NCBI RefSeq assembly: GCF_013403875.1
Contig: NZ_JACBNX010000001.1
Coordinates: 310,001-374,000 of the forward strand
From: Burkholderia guangdongensis
Lineage (GTDB): Bacteria > Pseudomonadota > Gammaproteobacteria > Burkholderiales > Burkholderiaceae
DNA length: 64,000 bases
Direction of reading: 5' to 3'
Positions 17,487-26,696 of the stretch are shown here, one piece after another (the stretch's first letter is position 1; each line of letters opens with the position of its first letter). Under the pieces are notes generated by a model, which was not told where the DNA came from, made no database searches, and saw nothing but the letters and a program-made list of their open reading frames with translations. The translations under genes and the position numbers were made by a program.

Positions 17487-17579
17487 CATAAAAAAATTTG
17501 TTTTGCCTGGGAAATTCTGTCCATGAATCATGAGACGTTCGGCGATTCGTGCCGATCCGCCCAATAAGGAGACGCCCAC

Positions 17580-18902
17580 ATGCAAAGCCCTTCCCTCGGC
17601 CGCCCGGTCGACGCCGCGCCCGAGCAGGCCACGACGCGCGCCGGCACGCGCAAGCTGATCGTCGCGACTTCGCTCGGTAACGGGCTGGAGATTTTCGATT
17701 TCACGGTCTTCAGCTTCTTCGCGGTGCACATCGGTGCCGCGTTCTTCCCGTCGCACGATCCGCTGACGTCGCTGCTGCTCGCGGTCGGCACGTTCGGGGC
17801 CGGCTTCTTCGCGCGTCCGCTGGGCGCTTTCCTGATCGGCAGCTACGCGGATCGCGTCGGCCGCCGCGCCGCGATGTCGATGACGATCTGGCTGATGGCA
17901 ATCGGCACCTGCGCGATCGCGCTGTGCCCGACGTATGCGCAGATCGGCGTCGCCGCGCCGCTGATCGTGCTCGCCGGCCGGCTGTTGCAGGGCTTCTCCG
18001 CGGGCGGCGAAGTCGGCGCGTCGACGACGCTGCTGATGGAATCGGGCGAGGCCCGCCGCCAGGGCTACATGGTGAGCTGGCAGATGACGAGCCAGGGCGT
18101 CGCCGCGCTGACCGGCGCGGTGTTCGGCCTCGTGCTGACGCGCTCGCTGCCCGCCGACGCGGTCGCGAGCTGGGGCTGGCGCCTGCCGTTCCTGATCGGC
18201 CTGCTGATCGCGCCGATCGGCTACTACATCCGCCGCCATCTGCCGGATCACCACGCACAGGCTGGCGCGGAGAAGGTCGAGAGCCCGCTGCGCGAACTGT
18301 TCGTGAATCACGGCCGCGCGTTCTTCGTGTGCACGGTGATGATCATCAGCGGCACGGTGTCGACGTACACGATGGTCTACTTCATGCCGAGCTATCTGGC
18401 GCGGGTGATGCATCTGCCGGCGACGGTCGCGTTCTCGGCGGCGGTGCTCGCATCGGGCGTGATCATCGTCGTGTCGCCGATCGCGGGGTACATCGCGGAC
18501 CGCGTGACGCAACGCAAGCAACTCGCGATCGTGCTCGGGCTGATCGGCTCGGTCTGCACGCTGCCGGCGTTCTGGCTGCTCACGCACGTGCCGACGCCGG
18601 CCGTCGTGCTCGGCGTGGTCGCGCTGATGGTCGCGCTGATGGTGCTCGGCATCGGCAACGGCTTTCTGATGATGATGGAAGCGTTCCCCGAATCGGTGCG
18701 CGCGAGCGGTTTCGCGGCGTCGTACGCGACCGGCGTCACGCTGTTCGGCGGCACCGCGCAGTTCGTCGTGACCGCGCTCGTCGTGCATACGGGCCAGCCG
18801 TTCTCGGCCGGCATCTACGTGTTCGCGGCCAACATCGTGAGCCTGGTGGCGGTGTTCGCTTATCGTGCCGCGAAGAACCCCGCGAAGGGCATCGCCGCCT
18901 GA
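17580..18902 (+). CDS. MFS transporter, metabolite:H+ symporter type
   Basis: A 440-residue inner-membrane transporter with about 12 membrane segments. It belongs to the MHS type (citrate, proline/betaine, shikimate carriers): it starts with GNGLEIFDFTVFSFFAVHIG, has the loop 2-3 motif GSYADRVGRRAAM, and GRLLQGFSAGGEVGASTTLL in segments 4-5. The ribosome site is AAGGAGACGCCCAC. The M20 amidohydrolase starts 113 bp downstream, suggesting uptake of an N-acylated or amidated organic acid that is then cleaved inside the cell. Confidence 0.9.
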   Translation: MQSPSLGRPVDAAPEQATTRAGTRKLIVATSLGNGLEIFDFTVFSFFAVHIGAAFFPSHDPLTSLLLAVGTFGAGFFARPLGAFLIGSYADRVGRRAAMSMTIWLMAIGTCAIALCPTYAQIGVAAPLIVLAGRLLQGFSAGGEVGASTTLLMESGEARRQGYMVSWQMTSQGVAALTGAVFGLVLTRSLPADAVASWGWRLPFLIGLLIAPIGYYIRRHLPDHHAQAGAEKVESPLRELFVNHGRAFFVCTVMIISGTVSTYTMVYFMPSYLARVMHLPATVAFSAAVLASGVIIVVSPIAGYIADRVTQRKQLAIVLGLIGSVCTLPAFWLLTHVPTPAVVLGVVALMVALMVLGIGNGFLMMMEAFPESVRASGFAASYATGVTLFGGTAQFVVTALVVHTGQPFSAGIYVFAANIVSLVAVFAYRAAKNPAKGIAA

Positions 18903-19015
18903 ATTCGCGCCGAGTTCGCGCCAAGTTCACCAATCGCGCCCGGGCCGCCCGCACGTCGCCCGGCCCGGGCGCGCCGTTCGCCTACCGTTCCCCCATTCCC
19001 CGGACAACAACAACC

Positions 19016-20200
19016 ATGACGCAAGCCTCCCTCGTTCCGGCGCTCGTCGAGCGTCAATCCGACTTCGCCGAACTGCGCCGCGAAGTGCACATGTATCCCG
19101 GCCTCGGTTTCGAGGTCCAGCGCACCGCCGATCTGGTCGCCGCTCGCCTGCGCGAATGGGGCTACGAGGTGACGACGGGCGTCGGCGGCGCCGGCCTCGT
19201 CGGCACGCTGAAGCAGGGCACGAGCACGCGCCGCATCGGCATCCGCGCGGACATGGACGCGCTGCCGATCGTCGAGAACACCGGGCTGCCGTGGAGCAGC
19301 AAGATTGCCGGGCACATGCACGCGTGCGGCCACGACGGCCACACCGCGATCCTGCTCGCGGCCGCGTGGCATCTCGCGCAGACGCGCAACTTCGACGGCA
19401 CGCTGCACCTGATCTTCCAGCCGGACGAGGAGGGCCTGTGCGGCGCGAAGGCGATGATCGACGACGGCCTGTTCGAGCGCTTTCCGTGCGACGCCGTGTA
19501 CGGGCTGCACAACTTCCCGGGCCTCGCGGTCGGCACCGCGCTCGTCGTGCCGGGGCCGGTGACGGCGTCGTCGGACCGCATCAGCGTGCTGATCCGCGGC
19601 CAGGGCGGTCATGGCGCGATGCCGCATCTCGCGCGCGACCCGATCGTCGTGGCGGCGGCGATCGTGATGTCGCTGCAGACGATCGTCGCGCGCAGCGTGA
19701 AGCCGGGCGACCTGAGCGTCGTGACCGTCGGCCAGATCAAGGCCGGCTCGACGTTCAACGTGATTCCGCAGCACGCGGAGCTGATGGTCAACGTGCGCGC
19801 GACCAATGTCGACACGCAGAAGCTGATCGAGAAGCGGGTGCGCGAGATCGTCGACGCGCAGTGCGCGGCGTACGGCGTGACCGCCGACATCGAGGTCGAG
19901 AATCTGGTGCCGGTGATGGTCAACCACGCCGACGAAACGGCGTTCGCGGCCGACGTCGCGCGCGAGGTGTTCGGCGCCGACGCGGTGTCGAATACGCGCT
20001 CGGCCGTCGGCTCGGGCAGCGAGGATTTCGCGTGGATGCTGAAGGAGCGGCCGGGCTGCTATGTGATCATCGGCAACGGCGAAGGCAGCTGGGGCGGCTG
20101 CTCGGTGCACAACCCGGGCTACGACTTCAACGACGAGGCGATTCCGTACGGCGCGTCGCTGTGGGTGCGGCTCGTCGAGACGTATCTGAAGCAGGGTTGA
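19016..20200 (+). CDS. M20 family amidohydrolase (hippurate hydrolase / N-acyl amino acid type)
   Basis: A 394-residue di-metal hydrolase of the M20D group. Ligands are visible at C104 and H106 in HACGHDGH, the catalytic Asp-Ala-Asp stretch RADMDALP near residue 80, and PDEEG for the bridging acid. The lid domain carries GGHGAMPH. It likely splits an N-acyl amino acid. The start has no strong ribosome site, but the Met precedes a typical M20D N-terminus. It is downstream of the MFS gene and ends before a strong terminator, so the two form a LysR-controlled uptake-and-hydrolysis unit. Confidence 0.9.
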   Translation: MTQASLVPALVERQSDFAELRREVHMYPGLGFEVQRTADLVAARLREWGYEVTTGVGGAGLVGTLKQGTSTRRIGIRADMDALPIVENTGLPWSSKIAGHMHACGHDGHTAILLAAAWHLAQTRNFDGTLHLIFQPDEEGLCGAKAMIDDGLFERFPCDAVYGLHNFPGLAVGTALVVPGPVTASSDRISVLIRGQGGHGAMPHLARDPIVVAAAIVMSLQTIVARSVKPGDLSVVTVGQIKAGSTFNVIPQHAELMVNVRATNVDTQKLIEKRVREIVDAQCAAYGVTADIEVENLVPVMVNHADETAFAADVAREVFGADAVSNTRSAVGSGSEDFAWMLKERPGCYVIIGNGEGSWGGCSVHNPGYDFNDEAIPYGASLWVRLVETYLKQG

Positions 20201-20259
20201 TGCGGGTGGCGCGGTCGCGGGCGATAGTCCCGACGACCGACGAGCACTGAAAGCAAGAG

Positions 20260-20290
20260 CGCCGGGCGATGAGCCCGGCGTTTCTATTTT
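20260..20290 (+). terminator. Rho-independent terminator
   Basis: CGCCGGGC (20260-20267) and GCCCGGCG (20273-20280) form an 8-bp stem, followed directly by TTTCTATTTT. It closes the MFS/M20 operon. Confidence 0.9.
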
Positions 20291-20335
20291 CACGGATGCC
20301 CGTCGCGAGGCGGTCGCGTCCGGCGCGTTACCGCA

Positions 20336-20761
20336 TCACGGCTTCGTGCCGCCGTCACCATCGTCAGCCGGCAGCTCCGCGATCGCGTCGACGCGGTCCG
20401 GATAGAACGCGAGACGGCCGCGAATCGCGTCCACGGCCTCATACGGGTTCTCGTACGTCCAGACCGCGTTCACGCCGCGCTCCCCGATCGACGGGATCGA
20501 AAAGTACGCGCAGTCCCCCTTGTACGGGCAGTACGTCGCGCGGTCCGTGCGTTCGAGGCGCGCCATGTCGACGTCCTGCCGCGGGATGTAGAACACGGCC
20601 GGATAGAGCGCCTCGCGCAGCGTCAGCGCGTCGCGCGTGTCGGCGATCACTTGGCCGCCCGCGGTGACCGTCACGCGTGACGGATTGCGTTCGATCGTGA
20701 TCGGGTGTTCCGGGCCCGGAATCCTGACGGGCCTGTCGTTCGATGGGGGAAGGTCGGGCAT
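20336..20761 (-). CDS. DUF427 domain protein
   Basis: A 141-residue cytoplasmic protein of the DUF427 family. Typical stretches are the end of the first beta unit VTVTAGGQVIADTRDALTLRE, then the motif YCPYKGDCAYFSI and WTYENPYEAVDAIRGRLAFYPDRVD. Function is not established for the family. The start at 20761 has AGGAGCACGACC upstream; a longer frame is open but lacks a ribosome site. It stands alone between the M20 operon terminator and the porin. Confidence 0.88.
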   Translation of the reverse strand: MPDLPPSNDRPVRIPGPEHPITIERNPSRVTVTAGGQVIADTRDALTLREALYPAVFYIPRQDVDMARLERTDRATYCPYKGDCAYFSIPSIGERGVNAVWTYENPYEAVDAIRGRLAFYPDRVDAIAELPADDGDGGTKP

Positions 20762-20901
20762 GGTCGTGCTCCTGGACGGCGCGTGCGGGTGGCGGCGCGG
20801 GTGGGGTGTGTCGAGCCGCAGCGGAACTGAACGATACGCGCTCCTCGCACGCATGACCAATACATTATGAGCCGACCGCGGGAAGCCGCGCGGGCATGAA
20901 A

Positions 20902-20935
20902 AAGCGGCCGCCGGCAACCTGCCCGACGACCGCTT
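20902..20935 (-). terminator. Porin gene terminator
   Basis: On the minus strand a 15-bp stem with G-U pairs and one bulge (20902-20916 with 20920-20935) is followed by CTTTTTC. It lies 50 bp after the porin stop. Confidence 0.8.
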
Positions 20936-20984
20936 GGCGATGCTGAACGACCGGCGCCGGACGATTCGCCCGGCGCCGCGCCCG

Positions 20985-22187
20985 TTAGAACTGATGCGCG
21001 ATGCCCACCGACACGCTCGTGATCGAATGGCCCTTCGACACGAGCGTCGAGCCCGACGTGCTGTCGTAGTTGTACGTCAGCGCCGACTGCGGGCCGTTGC
21101 GCAGGAAGCCGACGCGCGTATACAGCGACGTGCGCTTCGACAGGTAGTAGTCGGTGCCGAGCGTCGCGCCCCACGCGTAGTCCTGCTTGATCGTCGTGTC
21201 GCGGTAGTCGAGCGCGATGCGGTACAGCGTGCGGCCGGCGTAGCGCTGCATGCCGACCGTGTAGATCTTCGCGATCGCGTCGCCCGGATAGTGCGGCACG
21301 TATTCCATGAAGCCCGCCTGGCCGACGACCGGGCCGAAGTCGTGTTCGATGTCGGCGATGATCAGGTCGGTGCGCACCGACGGCGCATTGCCCGTGTTCG
21401 GCGTGCAGCTGCCCGCGAAGCCCGGATCGCACCACGTCTGGCCGTACGCGAGCCCGGCGATCGTCGACTTCGAGTTGAACGACAGCGATGCCGCGCGCGT
21501 GTGAACGGCCGGGCCGGGGTTCTGCGTCGTCTTGAAGCCGTAGCTGAAGCCCGCGGTGAAGTACTGCAGGAAGCGCGGCGTCGTGTAGTTGATCAGGTTG
21601 TTCATCCGGTTCGCGCCGTCGGCGGTCGCGCCGTGGCCGAGATCCGATTCGATCAGGCCCATGTACGTGAACAGCGATTCGTGCCCGTTCGCGTAGAACG
21701 GATCGACGCCGAGCGCGGCGGTGCCGGTCACCGAGTACGTGCGGCCGAGCGTGATCTTGCCGTAGTGCGGGTTGTCGAGGCCGACGTACGACGCGCGGTT
21801 GAACAGCGAGTTCGGATCCTGCTGCGCGCCGTTGTTCGCGGTGATGCCCGATTCGAGACGGAAGAACGCGGTCCACTGGTCGCCGAGGTCTTCCTGGCCG
21901 TACAGGCCGATCTTCGACGTCCACACGTTGCCGCTCTGCATGCGGACCATCGACTTGCCGCCCGCGTTGACGTAGTTGACCGCCATGTCGACGGAGCCGT
22001 ACAGCGTGACGTAGCTGGTGTTCGGCGTGACGCCCCACGCGCCGGGGCCGAAGCCGGTGGTGACGGCGCCGAGCGCGGACGAGAGCTGGCTGCCGTCGGC
22101 GTGGGCCGGTGCGGCGGCGCCGAACAGGAGGGCGCAGGCGCCGGCGATCGTAGCGAGTTGTGTGGCGCGGGATTTCATGGGACGCAT
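20985..22187 (-). CDS. General porin, OmpC/Burkholderia type
   Basis: A 400-residue outer-membrane trimeric porin. The signal peptide ends in FGAAAPAHA before DGSQLSS. The barrel starts with SSVTLYG-like TSYVTLYGSVDMAVNYV, has GQEDLGDQWTAFFRLESG early, and ends with the terminal aromatic residue F (VGIAHQF), the signal for outer-membrane assembly. Start chosen at 22187; an internal Met three residues later is possible. It is monocistronic, with its own terminator and a palindromic site about 135 bp upstream. Confidence 0.92.
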   Translation of the reverse strand: MRPMKSRATQLATIAGACALLFGAAAPAHADGSQLSSALGAVTTGFGPGAWGVTPNTSYVTLYGSVDMAVNYVNAGGKSMVRMQSGNVWTSKIGLYGQEDLGDQWTAFFRLESGITANNGAQQDPNSLFNRASYVGLDNPHYGKITLGRTYSVTGTAALGVDPFYANGHESLFTYMGLIESDLGHGATADGANRMNNLINYTTPRFLQYFTAGFSYGFKTTQNPGPAVHTRAASLSFNSKSTIAGLAYGQTWCDPGFAGSCTPNTGNAPSVRTDLIIADIEHDFGPVVGQAGFMEYVPHYPGDAIAKIYTVGMQRYAGRTLYRIALDYRDTTIKQDYAWGATLGTDYYLSKRTSLYTRVGFLRNGPQSALTYNYDSTSGSTLVSKGHSITSVSVGIAHQF

Positions 22188-22320
22188 GTCTCTTGTTTGG
22201 TTTGGTGAGCTGAACGGTGACGGAAAAGTGCGACGCGCACCCTCCGGTCGGCTCGTTCCGCCTTCCGCCGATACGCGTGCCGCAAGGGTGTCGGGGCCAA
22301 AATATCAGCACAAATCAAAT

Positions 22321-22338
22321 TCTTTGAGACCTCAAAGA
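22321..22338. promoter_or_regulatory. Palindrome upstream of the porin
   Basis: TCTTTGAG-AC-CTCAAAGA, 8-bp perfect arms, extended outward by CAAAT/ATTTG with one unpaired T. It lies 134 bp upstream of the porin start in the AT-rich part of an otherwise empty 351-bp gap (22188-22538), which also holds the operon terminator at 22460. A repressor or activator site for the porin is the likely role. Confidence 0.65.
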
Positions 22339-22459
22339 TTTGGTTTGGGGTGAACGGCCGGATCGGACGCTCGCACCGCATGTGTGCCGGGTCGCGACGC
22401 CCGCCGGGCAACGATGCGCGCATCCGCAAGCCAGAATGAAAGATGCGTGTAAACGAAGA

Positions 22460-22479
22460 AGGGCGCGGTGACGCGCCCT
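22460..22479 (-). terminator. Terminator of the ten-gene operon
   Basis: AGGGCGCG (22460-22467) with CGCGCCCT (22472-22479), 8-bp perfect stem, 4-nt loop, followed on the minus strand by TCTTCGTTT. It lies 60 bp after the last gene of the operon. Confidence 0.7.
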
Positions 22480-22538
22480 CGGGTTATCCGTCCAGTGTTG
22501 CGTTTTCGCCGCAGTCTGGCCGCGTGTCAGTCCGCGTG

Positions 22539-23138
22539 TCAGTTCACATTCGCGTCGTCCGGAAAAACCGGTTCGCCGAGATTCAGCATCAGCCGGTTCG
22601 CCCACGCGAAGATCGCGATTGAATGGATCAGGTCGACGATCTCCGCGTCATCGAGGCCCGCGTCGCGCAGCGCGCGCAGTTGCGCGGCGTCGACCGCGTC
22701 CGGCCGCTCGGTCAGCGCGATCGAGAAGCGCGCGATCGCCTGCTCGCGCGCGGTCGTGCCGGCGCTGCGCGGATCGTCGAACACCTGCCGGATCACGTCG
22801 TTGCGCTTCGCGAGCTGCTCGAAGCGCTGCGCGTGCACCGACGCGCAGTACACGCAGCCGTTCAGCCGCGACACGACGGTCGTCGACAGCTCGCGCTCCG
22901 CGCGCGGCATCCCGCCGGGCGCGTACATGATCGCGTTGAACGCGGCCGAGCGTTGCCGCAGGATCTCGGGCTGATGCACGAGGAACAGGTAGTAGTCCGA
23001 CGTCTTCGCTTTCGGATGGCTTTCCTCGAGCACCGCGATCTGCTCGGGCGTCGCGCGCTCGACGTCGACGACGTCGAGCCAGGCGTCCCATTCGAGCGTT
23101 TCGTTCGTGAAGCCGTGCGAACGGATCAGGTCGGTCAT
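22539..23138 (-). CDS. Alkylhydroperoxidase-like CMD-fold protein (peroxidase-related)
   Basis: A 199-residue member of the carboxymuconolactone decarboxylase/AhpD fold. The redox motif is CVYCASVHAQRF, i.e. Cys-x2-Cys with a following His, near residue 95, as in AhpD-type peroxidases. It resembles the family I know as the Avi_7169-type alkylhydroperoxidase domain proteins, which sit next to an Avi_7170-type partner, as here. Its start overlaps the stop of the preceding gene (ATGA). It is the last gene of the operon. It may detoxify a peroxide or act in the pathway chemistry. Confidence 0.85.
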   Translation of the reverse strand: MTDLIRSHGFTNETLEWDAWLDVVDVERATPEQIAVLEESHPKAKTSDYYLFLVHQPEILRQRSAAFNAIMYAPGGMPRAERELSTTVVSRLNGCVYCASVHAQRFEQLAKRNDVIRQVFDDPRSAGTTAREQAIARFSIALTERPDAVDAAQLRALRDAGLDDAEIVDLIHSIAIFAWANRLMLNLGEPVFPDDANVN

Positions 23139-23662
23139 GTCGTCGCCTCCAGTTGGTCGAGCGCGCGCAGGCCCGCGACGAGGCGCGTCTGGTAGGACAG
23201 GAACGCGACGAGCTGCGCGAGCGCGACGACCTCGGGCGTCGTCAGGCCGGCGGCGGGCAGGGTCTCGAGCGCGGCGCGGTCGCCCGCGACGGGGTTCTCG
23301 ATCAGCGTGCGCGTGAACGCGAGCATCGCGCGCAGGCGCGGATCGGCGACGTCGTCCGGTGTGCCCGTCTCGACCGCCGCGCGCGCGGCCGCATCGACGC
23401 CGTGCCGGTCGAGCTCGGCCCGGTAGTGCGCGGCGAGCGCCGGTGACGGCGCGAGCCGGCTCGCGTACAGCGCGACGAGCAGCCGCTCGCCGAGCGCGAG
23501 CCCGACGAGCGCCGGGTCGAACAGCGTGTCGTAGCTGCGCTGCGTCGCGGTCGCGACCTTGTCGCGCCGGTGCCGCAGCGTGTGCGCGGCCGAGCCGGGC
23601 GCGAGCCCGGCAACGCGGTCGACGACGTCGTTCGCGACGTCGCCATCAGGGTTGTGCGTCAT
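23135..23662 (-). CDS. CMD-domain protein (Avi_7170-like)
   Basis: A 175-residue CMD-fold protein without the Cys-x2-Cys redox pair, so it is probably not a peroxidase on its own. The helix RLRAMLAFTRTLIENPVAGD and the end LAQLVAFLSYQTRLVAGLRAL are typical of the fold. It overlaps the BAAT-family gene by 17 bp and the next gene by 4 bp. The paired, conserved order suggests a hetero-complex with the following peroxidase-like protein. The family name is from memory, not a search. Confidence 0.8.
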   Translation of the reverse strand: MTHNPDGDVANDVVDRVAGLAPGSAAHTLRHRRDKVATATQRSYDTLFDPALVGLALGERLLVALYASRLAPSPALAAHYRAELDRHGVDAAARAAVETGTPDDVADPRLRAMLAFTRTLIENPVAGDRAALETLPAAGLTTPEVVALAQLVAFLSYQTRLVAGLRALDQLEATT

Positions 23663-25079
23663 GATGGTCCTCCGAATGCTGAACGGAATCGGATGCGCGC
23701 GCGTGCGTGGCCCGCGCCGCGTGCGCGGCGACCGCGCGCGACAGAAATGCCTGCACGGCCGCCCACGAGCGCTCGTCGGCGAGCGCGTTCGCCTGGGGCT
23801 CGCCGCCGCCGGTGCTGACGCGGCCCGACACCGGATGCGCGTACACGAGCTGCGTCGTCGGCACGTAAGGAAAAAGAATCGCGTGCCCCGCGCGCTCGAA
23901 ATCGAGGTGCTCGACCGGATACGGATGCGCGTGCCGCGCGAGCCGCTCGGCGACCATCGCCGAATAGCGGCTCGACGGCCACGAGCCGTCGTCCTCGGCC
24001 GACAGCAGCATCACCGGCCCGCGGATGCGCTCGACGCGGATCCGCGCGCGCTCGACCGCGTCGGCGTCGTCGAGCGCGGTCAGCATCGCGCGCGCGTGCC
24101 GGTGCGGCGGCGGCCCTTCGTCGTAGGGCGCCCAGCTCGCGGTGCGATTGTTTTCCCAGATATGCGGCAGCGGCTGGCCGCCGAGCAGCCAGGTCGGGCC
24201 TTCGCGGCCCGTCGCCGGATCGGCCGCGTTCTGCGCGCTGTGCACGAGCGCGCTCGGCACGTAGCCGACGACCGCCGATACCGCGTCCGGGAACGTCGCG
24301 CCGAGCAGCAGCACGAGCTCGCCGCCGCGCGACTGGCCGGACAGCGCGACGAAATCGTGCGCGGGCCGCACGGTGTCGCGCAGCCACCGCAGCGCGTTCT
24401 CGAAATACTCGAGCGGCGTGTTCGAGATGTAGTCGGACAGGCCCGGCGCCTTGAAGTAGCCGAGCGCGAGCGCCGCGTAGCCGCGCGACGCGTACAGGGC
24501 CGCGCGCGGCTCGTTGATCCCGCCGCCGGAGCCGTTCAGGATCATCACGGCCGGATGCGGGCCCGCGCCGGGCGGCAGGTACAGCGTGCCGACGACGCCG
24601 TGCTCGCGGATCTCGCGGCGCGTGACGCCGTCGGCCGCGAGCCGCTGCGTGAAGCGGGCGGACGCCGCTTCGCCACCGCCGCGGCCACCCCCGCGGCCAC
24701 CCCCGCCGCCACCCCCACCGCCGTCGACCGTCGCGGTCAGCGTCGTCACGAGCGGCGTCGTGACCGCGTTCGGGAACACGTCGCGGCTCTTGCCGTCGTC
24801 CGGCACCTGCGACCACACGAGCCCCATCGCCGACACGCCAGCATAGCTGCCGTCGACCGGCGCGTCGCGCGACGTGTCGACGCTGCCGCGCGCATCGGCG
24901 ACGAACGACGCCTCGGCATGCCAGACCGCGCCGCCCGCGCGCTCGGTGCGGCTCGCGAGCGTCACGCGCGCGCCGGGCGGCGCGCCGTCGAGCGCGATGC
25001 GGCGCGGCACGTCGATCAGCGCGTCGTCGGGCGTGACGGTCAGCGCGAGCCGCGCGAAGCCGTTCGCTGCTTCGCTCAT
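23646..25079 (-). CDS. BAAT-family acyl hydrolase/acyltransferase with poly-Gly linker
   Basis: A 477-residue two-domain protein. Residues about 8-115 are the BAAT/acyl-CoA thioesterase N-terminal beta domain. Residues about 140-450 are the alpha/beta hydrolase domain with nucleophile Ser in SGQSRGGELVLLLG, Asp in LLSAEDDGSWPS, and His in GHAILFPYVP. Relatives hydrolyse acyl-CoA or transfer acyl groups to amino acids; animal BAATs use Cys, bacterial ones Ser. Residues 120-136 are almost pure glycine, an added linker between the domains. The start overlaps the binding-protein stop (ATGA). Its presence in a peptide/nickel-type importer operon suggests it acts on the imported compound. Confidence 0.87.
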   Translation of the reverse strand: MSEAANGFARLALTVTPDDALIDVPRRIALDGAPPGARVTLASRTERAGGAVWHAEASFVADARGSVDTSRDAPVDGSYAGVSAMGLVWSQVPDDGKSRDVFPNAVTTPLVTTLTATVDGGGGGGGGGRGGGRGGGEAASARFTQRLAADGVTRREIREHGVVGTLYLPPGAGPHPAVMILNGSGGGINEPRAALYASRGYAALALGYFKAPGLSDYISNTPLEYFENALRWLRDTVRPAHDFVALSGQSRGGELVLLLGATFPDAVSAVVGYVPSALVHSAQNAADPATGREGPTWLLGGQPLPHIWENNRTASWAPYDEGPPPHRHARAMLTALDDADAVERARIRVERIRGPVMLLSAEDDGSWPSSRYSAMVAERLARHAHPYPVEHLDFERAGHAILFPYVPTTQLVYAHPVSGRVSTGGGEPQANALADERSWAAVQAFLSRAVAAHAARATHARASDSVQHSEDHHDAQP

Positions 25080-26647
25080 GGGCCGACCTTCGTGACCTGC
25101 ATCGCGACCGTGCGGTCGCTCGTGAACGGCGACACCTTCAGCCCTTTGCGCGCGGCCCAGATGTTCTGATAGTGGAACAGCGGAATCACGCCGACGTCGT
25201 CGGTCTCGATCTTCACCGACTGGCGCAGGATCGCCTCGCGCTTGCCTTCGTCGAACTCGGACGTCGACGCATCGAGCGCGCGGTCGACGGCCGGGTTGCT
25301 GTAATGCCCCCAGTTCGACGCGCCGAGCCCCTTCTTCGCGTCGACGGTCGCGAGCACGTTCACGAGCGCGTAGCTGCCTTCGCCGGTGCCGTTGCCCCAC
25401 GCGAGCATCGTCATCGCGTATTCGTTCTTGTTCGCGCGGCCCGAATAGATCGACCACGGCACCACTTCGACCTGCGTTTTCACGCCGATCCGCGTCCAGA
25501 ACTGCGCGACCGCCTGCGCAGTTTCCGGCCCCTGCGGGTAGCGGTCGTTCGGCACGTGCATCGTCAGCCTGAAGCCGTTCGGATAGCCGGCGTCGGCGAG
25601 CAGTTTCTTCGCCTGCGCGGCGTCGAACGGAATGTCCTTCACGTCGGGGTTGTAGCCGAACGTATTTTTCGGCATCCACTGGTTCGCGACGCTCGCGGTG
25701 CCCTGCATGATCCGCGTGACGATCGCGTCGCGGTTGATCGCGAGCGACAGCGCGCGGCGCACGCGCACGTCGGAGAGCGGGTTCTTCGGCAGCGGCTTGC
25801 CGTCGTTGTCGGTCACGTACGGGTTCGGGCCTTCGCGGAAGCTCGGCTGCAGCAGCATCACGCGCAGGCCCGGATACGGATACACGCTCACGTTCGGCGA
25901 CTGCTTCAGGCGCGGGATGTCGGACGCGGACACCTTGTCGATCACGTCGACGTCACCGGCGAGCAGCGCGGCGGTGCGCGCGGCCGCGTTGTTCACGTAG
26001 CGGTAGTCGACTTTCTGCCAGATCGACTTGCCGCCCCAGTACGCATCGTTGCGGACCATCTCGACGCGGTCGCCGGGCGCGTACGACACGAACTTGAACG
26101 GCCCGGTGCCGACCATCGCGCGGCCCGAGTTGTAGTCGTCCGTCGACGCTTTCTCGCCGACGTGCTGGCTGACGATGTGCACCGACGCGAGGTTCAGCGG
26201 CAGATCCGGGTTCGGGATGTTCGTCTTGACCACGAGCGTCAGCGGATCGGGCGCGCTGACCGACGCGACGGTGCGCAGATAGCCGGCGAACGTCGCGACG
26301 CTGCCCGGCACGTTGCGCGCGCGCTGGTACGAGAAGATCACGTCGGCGGCCGTGAACGGCGTGCCGTCCTGCCATTTCACGTTCGGGCGCAGCTTGAATT
26401 CCCACGTTTTCGCGTCGAGCGGCTTCCAGCTCACCGCGAGGCCCGGCTGCAGCTTGTTCCACTTGTTCTCGACGAGCAGATCCCAGAAGTGCAGATCGTC
26501 CGAGCGGTCGCCCGCGTGGTTGTTGAGCTGAGGGTCGAGCGACGACAGCGGGTCGGCGAACGCGATGCGCAGCGTCTGCGCGCCGGCGGCGGTGCCGGTC
26601 GCGAGCAGCGCGGCGGCGATGGAGGACAGCAGGAGGCGTTTCATCAT
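25076..26647 (-). CDS. ABC transporter substrate-binding protein, family 5 (Dpp/Opp type)
   Basis: A 523-residue periplasmic binding protein. The signal peptide MMKRLLLSSIAAALLATGTA precedes AGAQTLRIAFADPLSSLDP. The SBP_bac_5 signature region is WKPLDAKTWEFKLRPNVKWQ, followed by DGTPFTAADVIFSYQRARN. It probably belongs to the group I recall as the KPN_01854-type binding proteins, which are neighbours of the two CMD families found downstream here. The ribosome site is AGGATCATTCG. The importer genes lie directly upstream in the operon. Confidence 0.9.
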   Translation of the reverse strand: MMKRLLLSSIAAALLATGTAAGAQTLRIAFADPLSSLDPQLNNHAGDRSDDLHFWDLLVENKWNKLQPGLAVSWKPLDAKTWEFKLRPNVKWQDGTPFTAADVIFSYQRARNVPGSVATFAGYLRTVASVSAPDPLTLVVKTNIPNPDLPLNLASVHIVSQHVGEKASTDDYNSGRAMVGTGPFKFVSYAPGDRVEMVRNDAYWGGKSIWQKVDYRYVNNAAARTAALLAGDVDVIDKVSASDIPRLKQSPNVSVYPYPGLRVMLLQPSFREGPNPYVTDNDGKPLPKNPLSDVRVRRALSLAINRDAIVTRIMQGTASVANQWMPKNTFGYNPDVKDIPFDAAQAKKLLADAGYPNGFRLTMHVPNDRYPQGPETAQAVAQFWTRIGVKTQVEVVPWSIYSGRANKNEYAMTMLAWGNGTGEGSYALVNVLATVDAKKGLGASNWGHYSNPAVDRALDASTSEFDEGKREAILRQSVKIETDDVGVIPLFHYQNIWAARKGLKVSPFTSDRTVAMQVTKVGP

Positions 26648-26696
26648 CGAATGATCCTGTCAGGCGGTTGATCGGTGGGTCGGGCAGATGGGGCGG

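Noticed and set aside
23646..25079. BAAT-family enzyme as a bile-salt taurine conjugate hydrolase feeding the taurine genes
   Set aside because: It has a Ser nucleophile as in general acyl hydrolases, lies in a separate operon 13 kb or more from the sulfonate genes, and nothing else suggests bile-salt chemistry.
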